64,000 nucleotides of DNA, taken from contig NZ_ATUV01000001.1 of the NCBI RefSeq assembly GCF_000420385.1, forward strand, positions 930,001 through 994,000. Reading direction: 5' to 3'. The notes under the pieces were generated by a model. That model did not search any database. It saw only the letters and a list, made by a program, of their open reading frames with translations, and was not told the origin of the DNA. The position numbers were made by a program, and so were the translations under genes. This stretch comes from Hippea alviniae EP5-r (GTDB taxonomy: Bacteria; Campylobacterota_A; Desulfurellia; Desulfurellales; Hippeaceae). The stretch's first letter is position 1. Each line of letters opens with the position of its first letter. This document shows, one piece after another, positions 18,164 to 27,313 of the stretch.

Positions 18164-19000
18164 ATGGAAAAAAAGCTTCTAACATTGGGACACAGCCCAG
18201 ACCCAGACGATGCGTTTATGTTCTATGGTTTAAACATAGAAAATGGCGTTGACACAAATGGCTATGAGTTTGAACAAATCCTAAAGGATATCCAGACATT
18301 AAACGAGATGGCAATTGAAGAAAAGCTTGATATAACAGCAATATCCTTAGCAGCATACCCAACAATCTCAGATAAATATGCAATACTCTCAAGCGGTGCA
18401 AGTATGGGTTATAAGTATGGGCCGCTGATTGTGGCTAAAGAGAAGTTTGAGCTTGAAGAACTTAAAAAGAAACTCATAGCCATACCGGGAAAACTGACAA
18501 GTGCATACCTTGAGTTAAGACTGCTTTTGGGAAAGGATTTAACCGTTGAAGTTATACCGTTTGACAAGATATTTGATGCTGTTTTAAACGGAGATGTTGA
18601 TGCTGGTTTGATAATACACGAAGGCCAGTTAACATACTCAAACTATAAGCTTGAAAAAATTGTCGATTTAGGCGTTTGGTGGTATGAGAAGACAAAATTA
18701 CCACTACCACTTGGCGTAAATGCCATTCATAGAAAATTCGGCGAAGAGATGAAAAACATATCGAATATTTTAAGAGAGAGTATTCTGTTTTCTTTAAATC
18801 ACAGAGAAGAAGCCGTAAAATATGCACTCAACTTTGCTCGTGGAATGGACAAAAACTTAGCTGATAAATTCGTTGGCATGTATGTAAACGAACTAACTGT
18901 CGATATGGGCGAAAACGGACTCAAAGCATGCAGACTGCTTCTAAAAGAAGCATACGACAAAGGTTTAATAGATAAACTGCCAGAAATAGACCTTGTCTGA
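18164..19000 (+). CDS. mqnD: 1,4-dihydroxy-6-naphthoate synthase, futalosine menaquinone pathway
   Basis: A 278-residue protein with the MqnD signature LTLGHSPDPDDAFMFYGL at the N-terminus and the substrate-pocket segment GASMGYKYGPLIVAK. It has the two-lobe fold of periplasmic binding proteins but no signal peptide. In the futalosine route MqnD converts cyclic dehypoxanthine futalosine to 1,4-dihydroxy-6-naphthoate. This implies respiration with menaquinone made by the futalosine pathway. The other mqn genes are not in the window. GGGAGG precedes the ATG. The stop codon lies within the start of the next gene. Confidence 0.9.
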   Translation: MEKKLLTLGHSPDPDDAFMFYGLNIENGVDTNGYEFEQILKDIQTLNEMAIEEKLDITAISLAAYPTISDKYAILSSGASMGYKYGPLIVAKEKFELEELKKKLIAIPGKLTSAYLELRLLLGKDLTVEVIPFDKIFDAVLNGDVDAGLIIHEGQLTYSNYKLEKIVDLGVWWYEKTKLPLPLGVNAIHRKFGEEMKNISNILRESILFSLNHREEAVKYALNFARGMDKNLADKFVGMYVNELTVDMGENGLKACRLLLKEAYDKGLIDKLPEIDLV

Positions 19001-20168
19001 AATTTACGATGTTGCAATCATAGGCGCAGGTGCATGTGGGCTTGCCTGCGCTTTAAATCTAAAAACTGATAATGTTATAATTCTTGATGCAAAAAGTGGA
19101 GCGTTAAAGTTAGCTTTAACGGGAAATAATCGCTGCAATATCACAAATACGTTTACAATTGATGAATTTATCCAATCATACGGCAAAAATGGAAGGTTTG
19201 TTATTGATACATTCAGAAGATTTTTCAGAAATGAACTGCTTGAGTTTCTTAAATATTACGGCATAGAAACCATAACGGAAAATGAAAAGATTAGATTAAA
19301 AAACAGAAGCTCAAAAGAGCTCGCCCATATTCTGCTAAATGAAACACAAAAAAAGTTCAAACTTAAAAAGTTTCACAAAGTTATCAAAGTAAAACAAGAA
19401 GATGAAACATTTGGGATAGAAACTCTAAACAACAAGACATATAAAAGTAAGTTTGTTCTGCTTGCAACGGGTGGCAAAAGCTATCCACAGACAGGTTCTG
19501 ATGGTTCAGGATATAAACTTGCAGAGCAACTTGGACACAGAATAGAATCGTTGGAACCTATTGAAACACCATTTTGTTGTAAAAAAACAAAAAATCTTCA
19601 GGGTATATCACTGCGTAATGTTGAACTAACACTAAAAATAGGCAAAAAAACCATAAAAACAGAAGGTGACATTATCTTTACTCATTTTGGGATAAGCGGG
19701 CCAGCAGTCTTAAAACTCTCAAGCGAAAGTTTCAAAAAAGGAAAACTCTTTTTAAGACTCATAAACCTTGATGAGAAAACCTTTATAAACAGACTCCACT
19801 TTTTCAAAGGCAAAACAAAAAATCTTCTATCAAAACACATACCAGAAAGGCTTGCTCAATTAGCACCTTATGCTGAGCTAAACTGTGCAAATCTAAATAG
19901 AAAACAACTAAACAAAATAGCCGATTTCGTCTTTAGGTTTGAGTTAAACATAGAAAAATGCGGCTTTAAAAAAGCATTTGCAACAAAAGGTGGTGTAAGC
20001 TTAAAAGAAGTTAACCCTAAGACTCTTGAGTCAAAAATCGCCAAAAACCTATTCTTCTGCGGAGAAATCTTAAATATTCAAGGTCCCATAGGCGGATTTA
20101 ACCTTCAGTTTGCATTCTCAAGCGGATTTTTAGTTGCAGACGAGATAAACAGAAGACTATTCAAGTGA
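18993..20168 (+). CDS. BaiN/HI0933-like FAD-dependent oxidoreductase
   Basis: A 391-residue flavoprotein. The dinucleotide-binding motif GAGACGLACAL lies at the N-terminus, followed by LTGNNRCNITN (the family's GGGRCN-type signature) and LLATGGKSYPQTGSDGSGY. It ends with FFCGEILNIQGPIGGFNLQFAFSSG, diagnostic for this family. Members are annotated only as NAD(P)/FAD-dependent oxidoreductases; the physiological reaction is unknown. The start codon is TTG, 8 bases inside the end of mqnD, so translation is probably coupled. It converges with the O-antigen ligase gene, overlapping by 12 bases. Confidence 0.87.
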   Translation: MSEIYDVAIIGAGACGLACALNLKTDNVIILDAKSGALKLALTGNNRCNITNTFTIDEFIQSYGKNGRFVIDTFRRFFRNELLEFLKYYGIETITENEKIRLKNRSSKELAHILLNETQKKFKLKKFHKVIKVKQEDETFGIETLNNKTYKSKFVLLATGGKSYPQTGSDGSGYKLAEQLGHRIESLEPIETPFCCKKTKNLQGISLRNVELTLKIGKKTIKTEGDIIFTHFGISGPAVLKLSSESFKKGKLFLRLINLDEKTFINRLHFFKGKTKNLLSKHIPERLAQLAPYAELNCANLNRKQLNKIADFVFRFELNIEKCGFKKAFATKGGVSLKEVNPKTLESKIAKNLFFCGEILNIQGPIGGFNLQFAFSSGFLVADEINRRLFK

Positions 20169-21413
20169 TTTTTCCTTCTCGTCCATGAGATAGAAGTTCA
20201 TACCAATTACAAACATCAAAGCCATCTTTATTGTCGCATCAACAAATGTATTTTCAAAGAAACCCATAACAAGAAACGCAATATAACTGCCAACAAACGA
20301 ATAGAATATAGCCTTCATTCTTGGCGACTCTCTTGCTGCTTTAAAATTTAAAAATAACATATAAAACCAAAACAGAAGATAACCCAAAAGGCCCACTATA
20401 CCCGTTTCACCTAAGTATCTTAAATAGATGTTATGAGAGATGCCACCATAAAATCTTTCTTCGGGTTTAACTTTTAAATTAGCAGGAATAGTATTTTTAA
20501 AAATAACAACAAACTCTTTATAAACCAAATCCCTGGTGTCTCTTCCTGCTCCAAATATTTTCTGCTTAATTGTATAGTTTTTAAATGTATTTAAATATGA
20601 CTTCCATATAATAATTCTATTTATGTTCCCGCTCGCTCTCTTTCCTATATTAACTTTAAAAGAACTCATAAATCTACTTTTAAGGGTAGGAAAAGCAAAG
20701 ATCAACAGCATAAAAAGTAACAACCCTACTACAAACACACCCACTTTCTTCAATAAAGTCTTAGGAACCAACACGGAAAAAAAACCCACTCCAACAATAA
20801 AGCCAAGCCAAGCCGAACGGGCTTGAGCTAAAATAATAGCAATAAAAATAAACAAAGAAGCAACTGCATACAAAACCCTTTTAAGATAAAAAGATAAACC
20901 AACAAATAAAAAAAATAGAAGCAATAAGACACCTGAAGTTGTAAGATGATTATTTAGAAAGCCCCATGCTTCAGAAGGGTGAAAATAAAAATGCAAATTA
21001 TAAAAGTCAATGTGTTTTAGGTGTTGATGGGTAAACGCTTCGAATATTATTGCAACTGATAGAACCATCGATGAGAGAGCAAGCAAATTTATCACATTCC
21101 TAAAAACCTTTTTCTCTTTAAATGATTTATACGAAGAGAAATAGGGAATAAGATGGTGATTTAAGCAACTCATCTTTAAAAACGACAAGCTCATTTGACT
21201 GATCATAGTTAAAACATCAGGTATAAGAAAAATAAGAAGCGGCCTAAATAGTGGATAATTCTTAAAATCCTTACTCAAAAGAAACAACAAGATACCGGCA
21301 GATGCAACACCAATGGCTATATTATCGCCAGCTATAGAAATAGGAATAGTTAAAGCAAACAGATATGAAGACAAAGTTATAAAAAATATGGCTACTCTTT
21401 TGAACTTCGCCAT
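20157..21413 (-). CDS. O-antigen ligase (WaaL/Wzy-like)
   Basis: A 418-residue membrane protein with about ten to twelve hydrophobic segments. A large periplasmic loop carries FGAGRDTRD and the motif ISHNIYLRYLGETGIVG, whose His is conserved in WaaL ligases. These enzymes move polymer from undecaprenyl diphosphate to lipid A core at the periplasmic face. It is the last gene of the minus-strand polysaccharide cluster. It also has its own promoter, whose predicted start lies only 2 bases before the ATG; no ribosome-binding site is seen. A Wzy-type polymerase role is the main alternative. Confidence 0.8.
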   Translation of the reverse strand: MAKFKRVAIFFITLSSYLFALTIPISIAGDNIAIGVASAGILLFLLSKDFKNYPLFRPLLIFLIPDVLTMISQMSLSFLKMSCLNHHLIPYFSSYKSFKEKKVFRNVINLLALSSMVLSVAIIFEAFTHQHLKHIDFYNLHFYFHPSEAWGFLNNHLTTSGVLLLLFFLFVGLSFYLKRVLYAVASLFIFIAIILAQARSAWLGFIVGVGFFSVLVPKTLLKKVGVFVVGLLLFMLLIFAFPTLKSRFMSSFKVNIGKRASGNINRIIIWKSYLNTFKNYTIKQKIFGAGRDTRDLVYKEFVVIFKNTIPANLKVKPEERFYGGISHNIYLRYLGETGIVGLLGYLLFWFYMLFLNFKAARESPRMKAIFYSFVGSYIAFLVMGFFENTFVDATIKMALMFVIGMNFYLMDEKEKSLE

Positions 21414-21421
21414 TTCATAAA

Positions 21422-21450
21422 ATTATACTCGAAACAAACAAAAATTTCAA
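21422..21450 (-). promoter_or_regulatory. promoter of the O-antigen ligase gene
   Basis: Minus-strand TTGAAA (21445-21450), 17-base spacer, perfect TATAAT (21422-21427). Predicted transcription starts near 21415, 2 bases before the ATG. Confidence 0.65.
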
Positions 21451-21480
21451 AAAAATACAAAAATTTAAACCACCAAAAAG

Positions 21481-22527
21481 TTAAAGTAGAATATTTTTGT
21501 AAGGTACCCAAAAACTCCCATGAGAAGAAAATAAAAACCATCCTATAAGCATAGCTAAATAAAATATAGAAATAAAAGAAAATAATCCATACTTTAGTAA
21601 TTTATTTTCAACAAAATAAATTACTCTATTAAAAACAATAATCTGTAGAGAATAGAAAAAAAGCAATATTCTGTCTCCTAAAGTTGTCAAGTGAGTCGTC
21701 AAAACCATTATCAAAACCAAGCCCGAAAAGATGCTCACCACTCCCCACATCCAAAAATCTCCATACCTATTCTCCCATTCATTTTTCAGAAAAAACAAAA
21801 AAACTCCAGGAATTGTATTTATTATTGACCTTATTATAGCTCCGGTAGAATGCATTATATTAGATACAACATAAAGTTGATAAAAATGCATAAATCTATC
21901 ATATATAACTTTATGCATTATTATAGATATAAACAATAAAAGAATTAACGTTAATTTAACATATTTACTGAAATATCTTTTATCAGATAAAAATATTATA
22001 CCCGATACAATGGCACTTTCGTGAAATACAATCGCAAGAGCATAAAACAATAACGTTTTTATTATATCTTTTTTTCTAAAAGCTCCAAACATAGCCATAA
22101 CAAACCCTATAGATACACTCTGTCTCGAATATCCCCCAACAACAACTGTTATTAAATAAGGAAAAGCTATAACCAAACTTTGAGATAAGCTTAACTCGAA
22201 GCTCTCTAAAAAATAAATAAAACCTAACCCAAAAAGAAAAACACATATACTATTAACTCCAACTATACCTAACCCCAAAAATTTTGATATATATTCTACA
22301 ACCACATATCCAGGGTCAAATGTAAATATTTGTCTGAAAGAAAGATTTTTATATGCACCCAAATAGCTATCCCAATCTCCCCCTATTTTCCATCTAAAAC
22401 CAACAAAAAGCACTAAAAACAAAAGAAATATGCCATACTTTATTTTTTTATTAAGGCTTACATTAAATTCCAAAGAGAGAAAAGCACTTACTATAATTGT
22501 TATGTAAATTAAAACATAAAACAACAT
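21481..22527 (-). CDS. EpsG-family polysaccharide polymerase-like membrane protein
   Basis: A 348-residue protein with about ten membrane segments. It carries the EpsG-family marker FRWKIGGDWDSYLGAYK after the second segment, and SRQSVSIGFVMAMFGA, also typical. EpsG/Wzy-type proteins are thought to polymerise repeat units at the outer face of the inner membrane. Beside a WecA-like enzyme, a flippase and a ligase, a polymerase role fits. AT content is high even for this window. The ribosome-binding site is weak. Confidence 0.75.
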   Translation of the reverse strand: MLFYVLIYITIIVSAFLSLEFNVSLNKKIKYGIFLLFLVLFVGFRWKIGGDWDSYLGAYKNLSFRQIFTFDPGYVVVEYISKFLGLGIVGVNSICVFLFGLGFIYFLESFELSLSQSLVIAFPYLITVVVGGYSRQSVSIGFVMAMFGAFRKKDIIKTLLFYALAIVFHESAIVSGIIFLSDKRYFSKYVKLTLILLLFISIIMHKVIYDRFMHFYQLYVVSNIMHSTGAIIRSIINTIPGVFLFFLKNEWENRYGDFWMWGVVSIFSGLVLIMVLTTHLTTLGDRILLFFYSLQIIVFNRVIYFVENKLLKYGLFSFISIFYLAMLIGWFLFSSHGSFWVPYKNILL

Positions 22528-22546
22528 CGTTCTGCTCTACTTTCAG

Positions 22547-23656
22547 CTAAGTCAATTTTTCTATAATATTAAGATACTTGCGTATAACTATATCTTCGTT
22601 GAATTTTTCCTTTACAATCTCCCTTCCGATCTTACCCATTTTTCTTCTTTCGTCTTCTGTAAAGTTAACCATCTTTTCCATTTTCTCAGTCAAATCTTTA
22701 ACATCTTTAGGTTTACATAAAAAACCGTTTACCCCATTTTTCACAGCATCTCTGCACCCTGGAACATCAGTTGTCACTACAGGTTTTTCCATACTCAGCG
22801 ATTCTAAGATAACCTTAGGAACACCTTCTTTATAATAAGTAGGCAAAACTACACAATCAGCTTTAGCAATCACATCTTTTGGGTTATCTGTCTCACCTAA
22901 ATATCTAACAACACCCTGCTTTTCCCACATTGCTAATTCACTTAAAGATACATACTCTAAATCATTTTCATCTACTTTCCCGACCAATAAAAAATTTACA
23001 TCTTTATATTTGCTTTTAATAATGCCAGCAGCTTTAATATACTCTTTAACTCCTTTCTCTTTTAACATTCTACCTATAAATAGAAAAGTAAAGCGTTCTC
23101 CCTTTCTCTTTTGGTTAACAGCTTTGAAAAATTCAACATTAACGCCACTTCCCGGCAATACATCACTACTCCTATTATCGACAATACCCAATTCCAAAAA
23201 CATATTTCTATCTTCGCTATTTTGAAAAAAAACGAATGAGTTTTTAAGTGCCACTTTGTACATACTTACTACAATCTTGGTTAATAAGGTTTGATTGGAA
23301 AAAACATGACCCAATCCTGTTATATTATTAATAGTAGGAATATTCAAAACTTTACAAACCAAATTTCCGTATATATTAGGCTTTATAGTAAAATGCAGAG
23401 CTATATCGGGTTTAATTTTCTTATAAATTTTATAATATTCCAACAATGTTTCAAAATCAACAAGGGGATTCTTACCTTTTCTATCCATCTTTATATCGTA
23501 AAATTTAAATCCCAACTTTTCTATCTCTTCGCTATATTTATCCTTAGGTGCAACTATAAATACATCATAGTGTTCAGAAAGTTTTTTGATTAAACCCAAA
23601 CGAAAATTATATATAGACCAACATGTATTAGAACTTACAGCTACTTTAATACTCAC
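22547..23656 (-). CDS. GT4 family glycosyltransferase (PglA/WbpJ-like)
   Basis: A 369-residue GT-B enzyme that starts VAVSSNTCWSIYNFRLGLIKKL and contains HFTIKPNIYGNLVCKVLNIP and INNITGLGHVF, which resemble second-sugar transferases acting on undecaprenyl-diphosphate-linked HexNAc. The donor-binding motif is EGVPKVILESLSMEKPVVTTDVPG (E-x7-E). It should act at the cytoplasmic face of the membrane. Its start overlaps the previous gene by 4 bases. Donor and linkage cannot be read from the sequence. Confidence 0.85.
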   Translation of the reverse strand: MSIKVAVSSNTCWSIYNFRLGLIKKLSEHYDVFIVAPKDKYSEEIEKLGFKFYDIKMDRKGKNPLVDFETLLEYYKIYKKIKPDIALHFTIKPNIYGNLVCKVLNIPTINNITGLGHVFSNQTLLTKIVVSMYKVALKNSFVFFQNSEDRNMFLELGIVDNRSSDVLPGSGVNVEFFKAVNQKRKGERFTFLFIGRMLKEKGVKEYIKAAGIIKSKYKDVNFLLVGKVDENDLEYVSLSELAMWEKQGVVRYLGETDNPKDVIAKADCVVLPTYYKEGVPKVILESLSMEKPVVTTDVPGCRDAVKNGVNGFLCKPKDVKDLTEKMEKMVNFTEDERRKMGKIGREIVKEKFNEDIVIRKYLNIIEKLT

Positions 23657-24807
23657 AGACCTAAAACTTCTTTATATTTCCTAATTACTTTTTTTACAGA
23701 AAAATCATAAACTCTCTGTTTAACTTTCTTTTTATATAAATCGTATAAATCGTTATTTTGAATAAGAAAATTTATAGCCTCTACCAATTTACCAACATTA
23801 CCTACAGGATAGAGTATACCGTATTCTGCAACCTCTATTCCATCATTATAATCAAGACGCTTAGAACAAGAAGTATTAGGAGAAAGTATCTCTCTTGGTC
23901 CACTAACACAATCACTGCTAACAACGGGAATACCACAAGCCATGGCTTCAACTAACACATTAGGGAAACCCTCTGTTTCACTTGTATGAACAAGCAAATA
24001 GGAATTTTTCATATATTTGTAGGGATTTCCAACACTTCCTAAAAAATGCACTCTCTCTTTTACACCCAATTTTTTCGATAAATATATCAACTTTTCCTTC
24101 TCTTCACCATCCCCAAGAAATAATGCTTCAGTATTCTCAGGTAAAAACTTTAAAGCCCTTATCAAATCTTTATTTCTCTTTAACTTTATAAGTCTTCCAA
24201 CGGAAATCAAATATATCTTACCCGATTCAAAATCAAAATCCTCAACCTTTTCTCGGCTCATTTTCACTATCAAATCTACATCGTAAGGATTGTTTATAAC
24301 AGCCTGTTTTATTTTTAGCTTTAACTTTTTATTCGCATCATTTTGCATACCTTTTGAAACCCATATTATTAAATCTGCTTTCGAATAAAAAATTTTTATC
24401 AAAAACAATCTTATAGAAACAAATTTACTTTTCTTATACCTACTTAAAGTTCCATGATTAACAATTTGAACACGATGTTTACTACCAAAAATCTTAGCTA
24501 ACACATTAACATAATTAGCCCTATATAAATGACTTTGGATAAACTTTATTCTTTCTTTTTTTACATATTTTTTTAACTTAAAAGCCATAATAAAAGTAGA
24601 TAAAACTTTTATCAAACCAGACTCATTACCCGACAAGTTAGACAGATATACAACCTTAACATTAGGGTTTATTTGATACTTTATATTTTTTTCTAACAAA
24701 ATTATTTCAACACCACACTCTTTGCTTATCTCATTTGCAACGGTCGCAAGAACTTTCTCCGCTCCTCCATTAGAAAGAGAGTTAATCAAAAAAGCAAACT
24801 TATTCAT
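23653..24807 (-). CDS. GT4 family glycosyltransferase
   Basis: A 384-residue GT-B glycosyltransferase, intact. The acceptor-side N-terminal motif is SLSNGGAEKVLATVANEI and the donor-site motif is EGFPNVLVEAMACGIPVVSSDCVSGPREIL. It overlaps both neighbours by 4 bases (ATGA), indicating one polycistronic message. Its AT-rich coding sequence matches the rest of the cluster. Sugar specificity is unknown. Confidence 0.83.
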   Translation of the reverse strand: MNKFAFLINSLSNGGAEKVLATVANEISKECGVEIILLEKNIKYQINPNVKVVYLSNLSGNESGLIKVLSTFIMAFKLKKYVKKERIKFIQSHLYRANYVNVLAKIFGSKHRVQIVNHGTLSRYKKSKFVSIRLFLIKIFYSKADLIIWVSKGMQNDANKKLKLKIKQAVINNPYDVDLIVKMSREKVEDFDFESGKIYLISVGRLIKLKRNKDLIRALKFLPENTEALFLGDGEEKEKLIYLSKKLGVKERVHFLGSVGNPYKYMKNSYLLVHTSETEGFPNVLVEAMACGIPVVSSDCVSGPREILSPNTSCSKRLDYNDGIEVAEYGILYPVGNVGKLVEAINFLIQNNDLYDLYKKKVKQRVYDFSVKKVIRKYKEVLGL

Positions 24808-25874
24808 ATTTGAAGCAACTTTTCATACATTAAACCTATATATTTTACATCAAACCTTAACGCATGCTCAATTATTTCTTCTTTATCCCACTTATATCTT
24901 ATCGCTGTTTCAACTGTATTTGCCAAATCATAAGTATCTTCACACTTTGCTAAAAACCCATTTACCCCATTTTTTATCACATCCACAGTTCCACCAGGAC
25001 ACCCAAAAGCTACTACTGGAATACCGCAAGCATTAGCTTCAAGAACCACATTGGGCAAACCTTCGTATCTTGAAGGCAAAATTAACAGGTCAGCTTGGCT
25101 CATGTACTTATACGGATTGGTTTTAAATCCCAATAAATGCACCCTTTTTTTTACATTCAAGCTATCTGCCAAGCTAATCACAGAGTTTTTATCTTTCCCA
25201 TCGCCAATTATATACAAATGGTAATCTTTTTTCATTAAAGAGAGAGACTTTATCAATAAATCACATCCTTTTTGATACTCCATTCTACCTACGAATAGAA
25301 GTCTTCTATCGCCATACCTTAATAGTGAATCTTTACAAGCTGATTTACTTTTTATATTCTCAATATCAATAGGGTTGGGTATTACATGTATTATGTTAGG
25401 TTTTATGCCAAAATTCAAAATCAAGTCTCTTTTCATAAATTTAGATTGAGAAACGATTGCATTGAAGTTGTTATAAAACATATATAATATTTTATCAAAA
25501 TGACGGAATTTTTCCCTTCTGTTATTTATACTTGGAATATTCGTCTCTCTTGCTATAAATTTTATTTCTTTTGGCAACAGCGGAATTAACATACCAACAA
25601 TCAAATTAACATGGGCTATACCAGAAAATACCACATCTGGTTTAAGTTTCCTTAATGCAGTGTAAAGCTTCAAAATTCCGCTTTTTACATTTGGAGTATT
25701 TAATGTAATAATATCAATTGGCTTTCTTATGTATTATTCCATCTCATTTCTTCCATGAAATTTTATAAGAGTAACTCTATAACGACTAATATCCAAGCTA
25801 TTTATAATGTTTATTAATACTCTTTGCGCACCACCAAAGTTTAACTGATGAATAACAAAAACAACATGTTTCAT
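24804..25874 (-). pseudogene. GT4 glycosyltransferase interrupted by an in-frame stop codon
   Basis: From an ATG at 25874, overlapping the deacetylase stop by 4 bases, the frame reads MKHVVFVIHQLNFGGAQRVL, the classic GT4 N-terminus. It runs 46 codons to a TAA (25736-25734), then continues in the same frame without loss to the natural stop at 24804. Full length would be about 356 residues, normal for the family. The rest is intact: GRMEYQKGCDLLIKSL and the donor motif EGLPNVVLEANACGIPVVAF. A TTG at 25673 could start a 289-residue fragment lacking the first 67 residues, including the GGAQR motif. A sequencing error or stop-codon readthrough are alternatives. Confidence 0.8.
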
Positions 25875-26608
25875 GATTTTCCCTTTCTCATCATACTTCT
25901 AAGTCTTCTTATTGGCCAATAAACCTTTCCAAAAATCATATTCAAAACGCAGAAATTTTTATATTTCAGAGAAGACACATCTATAAAACTCTCTTTATTC
26001 TTTTTAATAAAGTCTTCCATATTCTTAAAATCATCTTTTCCCATCTTATTAGGATGCAAACAAATAGTCCAAACACCAAAGGGCATAACTCTAAAATGCC
26101 ACAATTGTTGAGGTATCCACTTAAAACCATACTTTACAAAAGGATACAAAGCTATACCATCACTTACGATACTTATACCCACTTCTCTTAAGGCAAGCAG
26201 AGTATTCTTATCAAAAGAGTGAGCAGGCGCTACCCATATATTAGGCTCTATACCATGCTCTTTAAATATTCTCATTCCTTTTTCTATTTTTTCTTTTTGT
26301 TCTTCATAAGACAAACCTGCAAACTCAGACCTATTATTTATAGGAACCAATCCGCTATTTTGAGTTACATATTTATGCTCATATCCATGTAAAGCTATAT
26401 ACCATCCTTTATCTTGCCAATCTTTAACCTTACTCCAAAACGAGCTGTCATAAGAATCACAAACAAGGTCACTATCTTTATTATTAGGTACAATAGCCAC
26501 TATGGGCTTTATATTATACTCATCACATAACCTTTCAACTCGTTGCCATTTTTTTTTATTCATCGTTGGAGACGCATCATCAAATCTCACTATATACTTA
26601 GCACTCAT
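25871..26608 (-). CDS. polysaccharide deacetylase family protein (DUF2334-like)
   Basis: A 245-residue protein with a NodB-like fold: YIVRFDDASPTMNKKKW (catalytic and metal Asp pair), VAIVPNN, YIALHGYEHKY (metal His) and WVAPAHSFD. These resemble DUF2334-type deacetylases that remove acetyl groups from sugars. No signal peptide is seen, so it may act on cytoplasmic sugar intermediates or lipid-linked glycans. I chose the ATG at 26608, since AAGG lies just before it and the upstream gene stops there. It sits inside the polysaccharide operon. Confidence 0.75.
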   Translation of the reverse strand: MSAKYIVRFDDASPTMNKKKWQRVERLCDEYNIKPIVAIVPNNKDSDLVCDSYDSSFWSKVKDWQDKGWYIALHGYEHKYVTQNSGLVPINNRSEFAGLSYEEQKEKIEKGMRIFKEHGIEPNIWVAPAHSFDKNTLLALREVGISIVSDGIALYPFVKYGFKWIPQQLWHFRVMPFGVWTICLHPNKMGKDDFKNMEDFIKKNKESFIDVSSLKYKNFCVLNMIFGKVYWPIRRLRSMMRKGKS

Positions 26609-26613
26609 AATGC

Positions 26614-27309
26614 TTACCTTATTATACGATTTATCTCCTTTTCCCACATTTTTACTATCTCATTAAAGCTATATTTTTTTGCTTTTTCTATTGCATTTTC
26701 AGAAAGCCTTTTTATAAGGTTATCATTTTTCACCAACTCTGACAGCTTTATTAAAAATTCTTCCTTATCTTGATTTCTCACCAACAAACCATCAATATTA
26801 TCACTAATTATTTCAGCAGGTCCATAAGGGCAATCAAAACTTATAACAGCACATCCACAACTCATGGCTTCTATCAGAACATTTGAAAAAGCCTCAAATC
26901 TTGATGTCAAGGCAAAAATTTTTGCTCTTGCATAATATCTCTCTATATCCTTCACCCTACCAATAAGCCTTACTGAATTTTCTAATTTCTTCCCTTTTAT
27001 TATATTCTTCAAATTTTCTCTTTCTTCTCCATCTCCAATTATATATAATTTGAATTTTTTTGCATCTAAGTTAGAATAAATATCTATAAGAACATCGAAC
27101 TGCTTTACCTTATTCAACCTTCCATTAGACTTTCCACAAAGATCAAGCATATGGACGGTAATGTCGTCTCTCAAATCATAAAAAATCTCGCTTTTACATA
27201 TGGTTAGTATATGCACTTCAAGCTTGGAACTGAAATAATTAGCTAATAAGCTCAAAACTCTTTCTGCTTCACCCATTCCAAGAGATGGTATAACAAAAAG
27301 CATTCTCAT
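26614..27309 (-). pseudogene. GT4 glycosyltransferase with an internal in-frame deletion
   Basis: The frame is open for 231 codons but the protein is about 120-130 residues short. It has a GT4 N-terminus (MRMLFVIPSLGMGEAERVL) and a complete donor domain (GRLNKVKQFDVLIDIYSNL to EAFSNVLIEAMSCGCAVISF). The join near 27126-27140, in CGKSNGRLNK, skips most of the N-terminal Rossmann domain. In addition the usual GGAER motif reads GEAER. The acceptor site is therefore lost and activity is unlikely. The ATG at 27309 has AAAGGA upstream, 5 bases after the flippase stop. Confidence 0.7.
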
Positions 27310-27313
27310 AATA

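Noticed and set aside
24804-25874. Programmed frameshift or selenocysteine recoding in the interrupted glycosyltransferase
   Set aside because: The stop is TAA, not TGA, the frame does not change across it, and no slippery run or following hairpin is visible.
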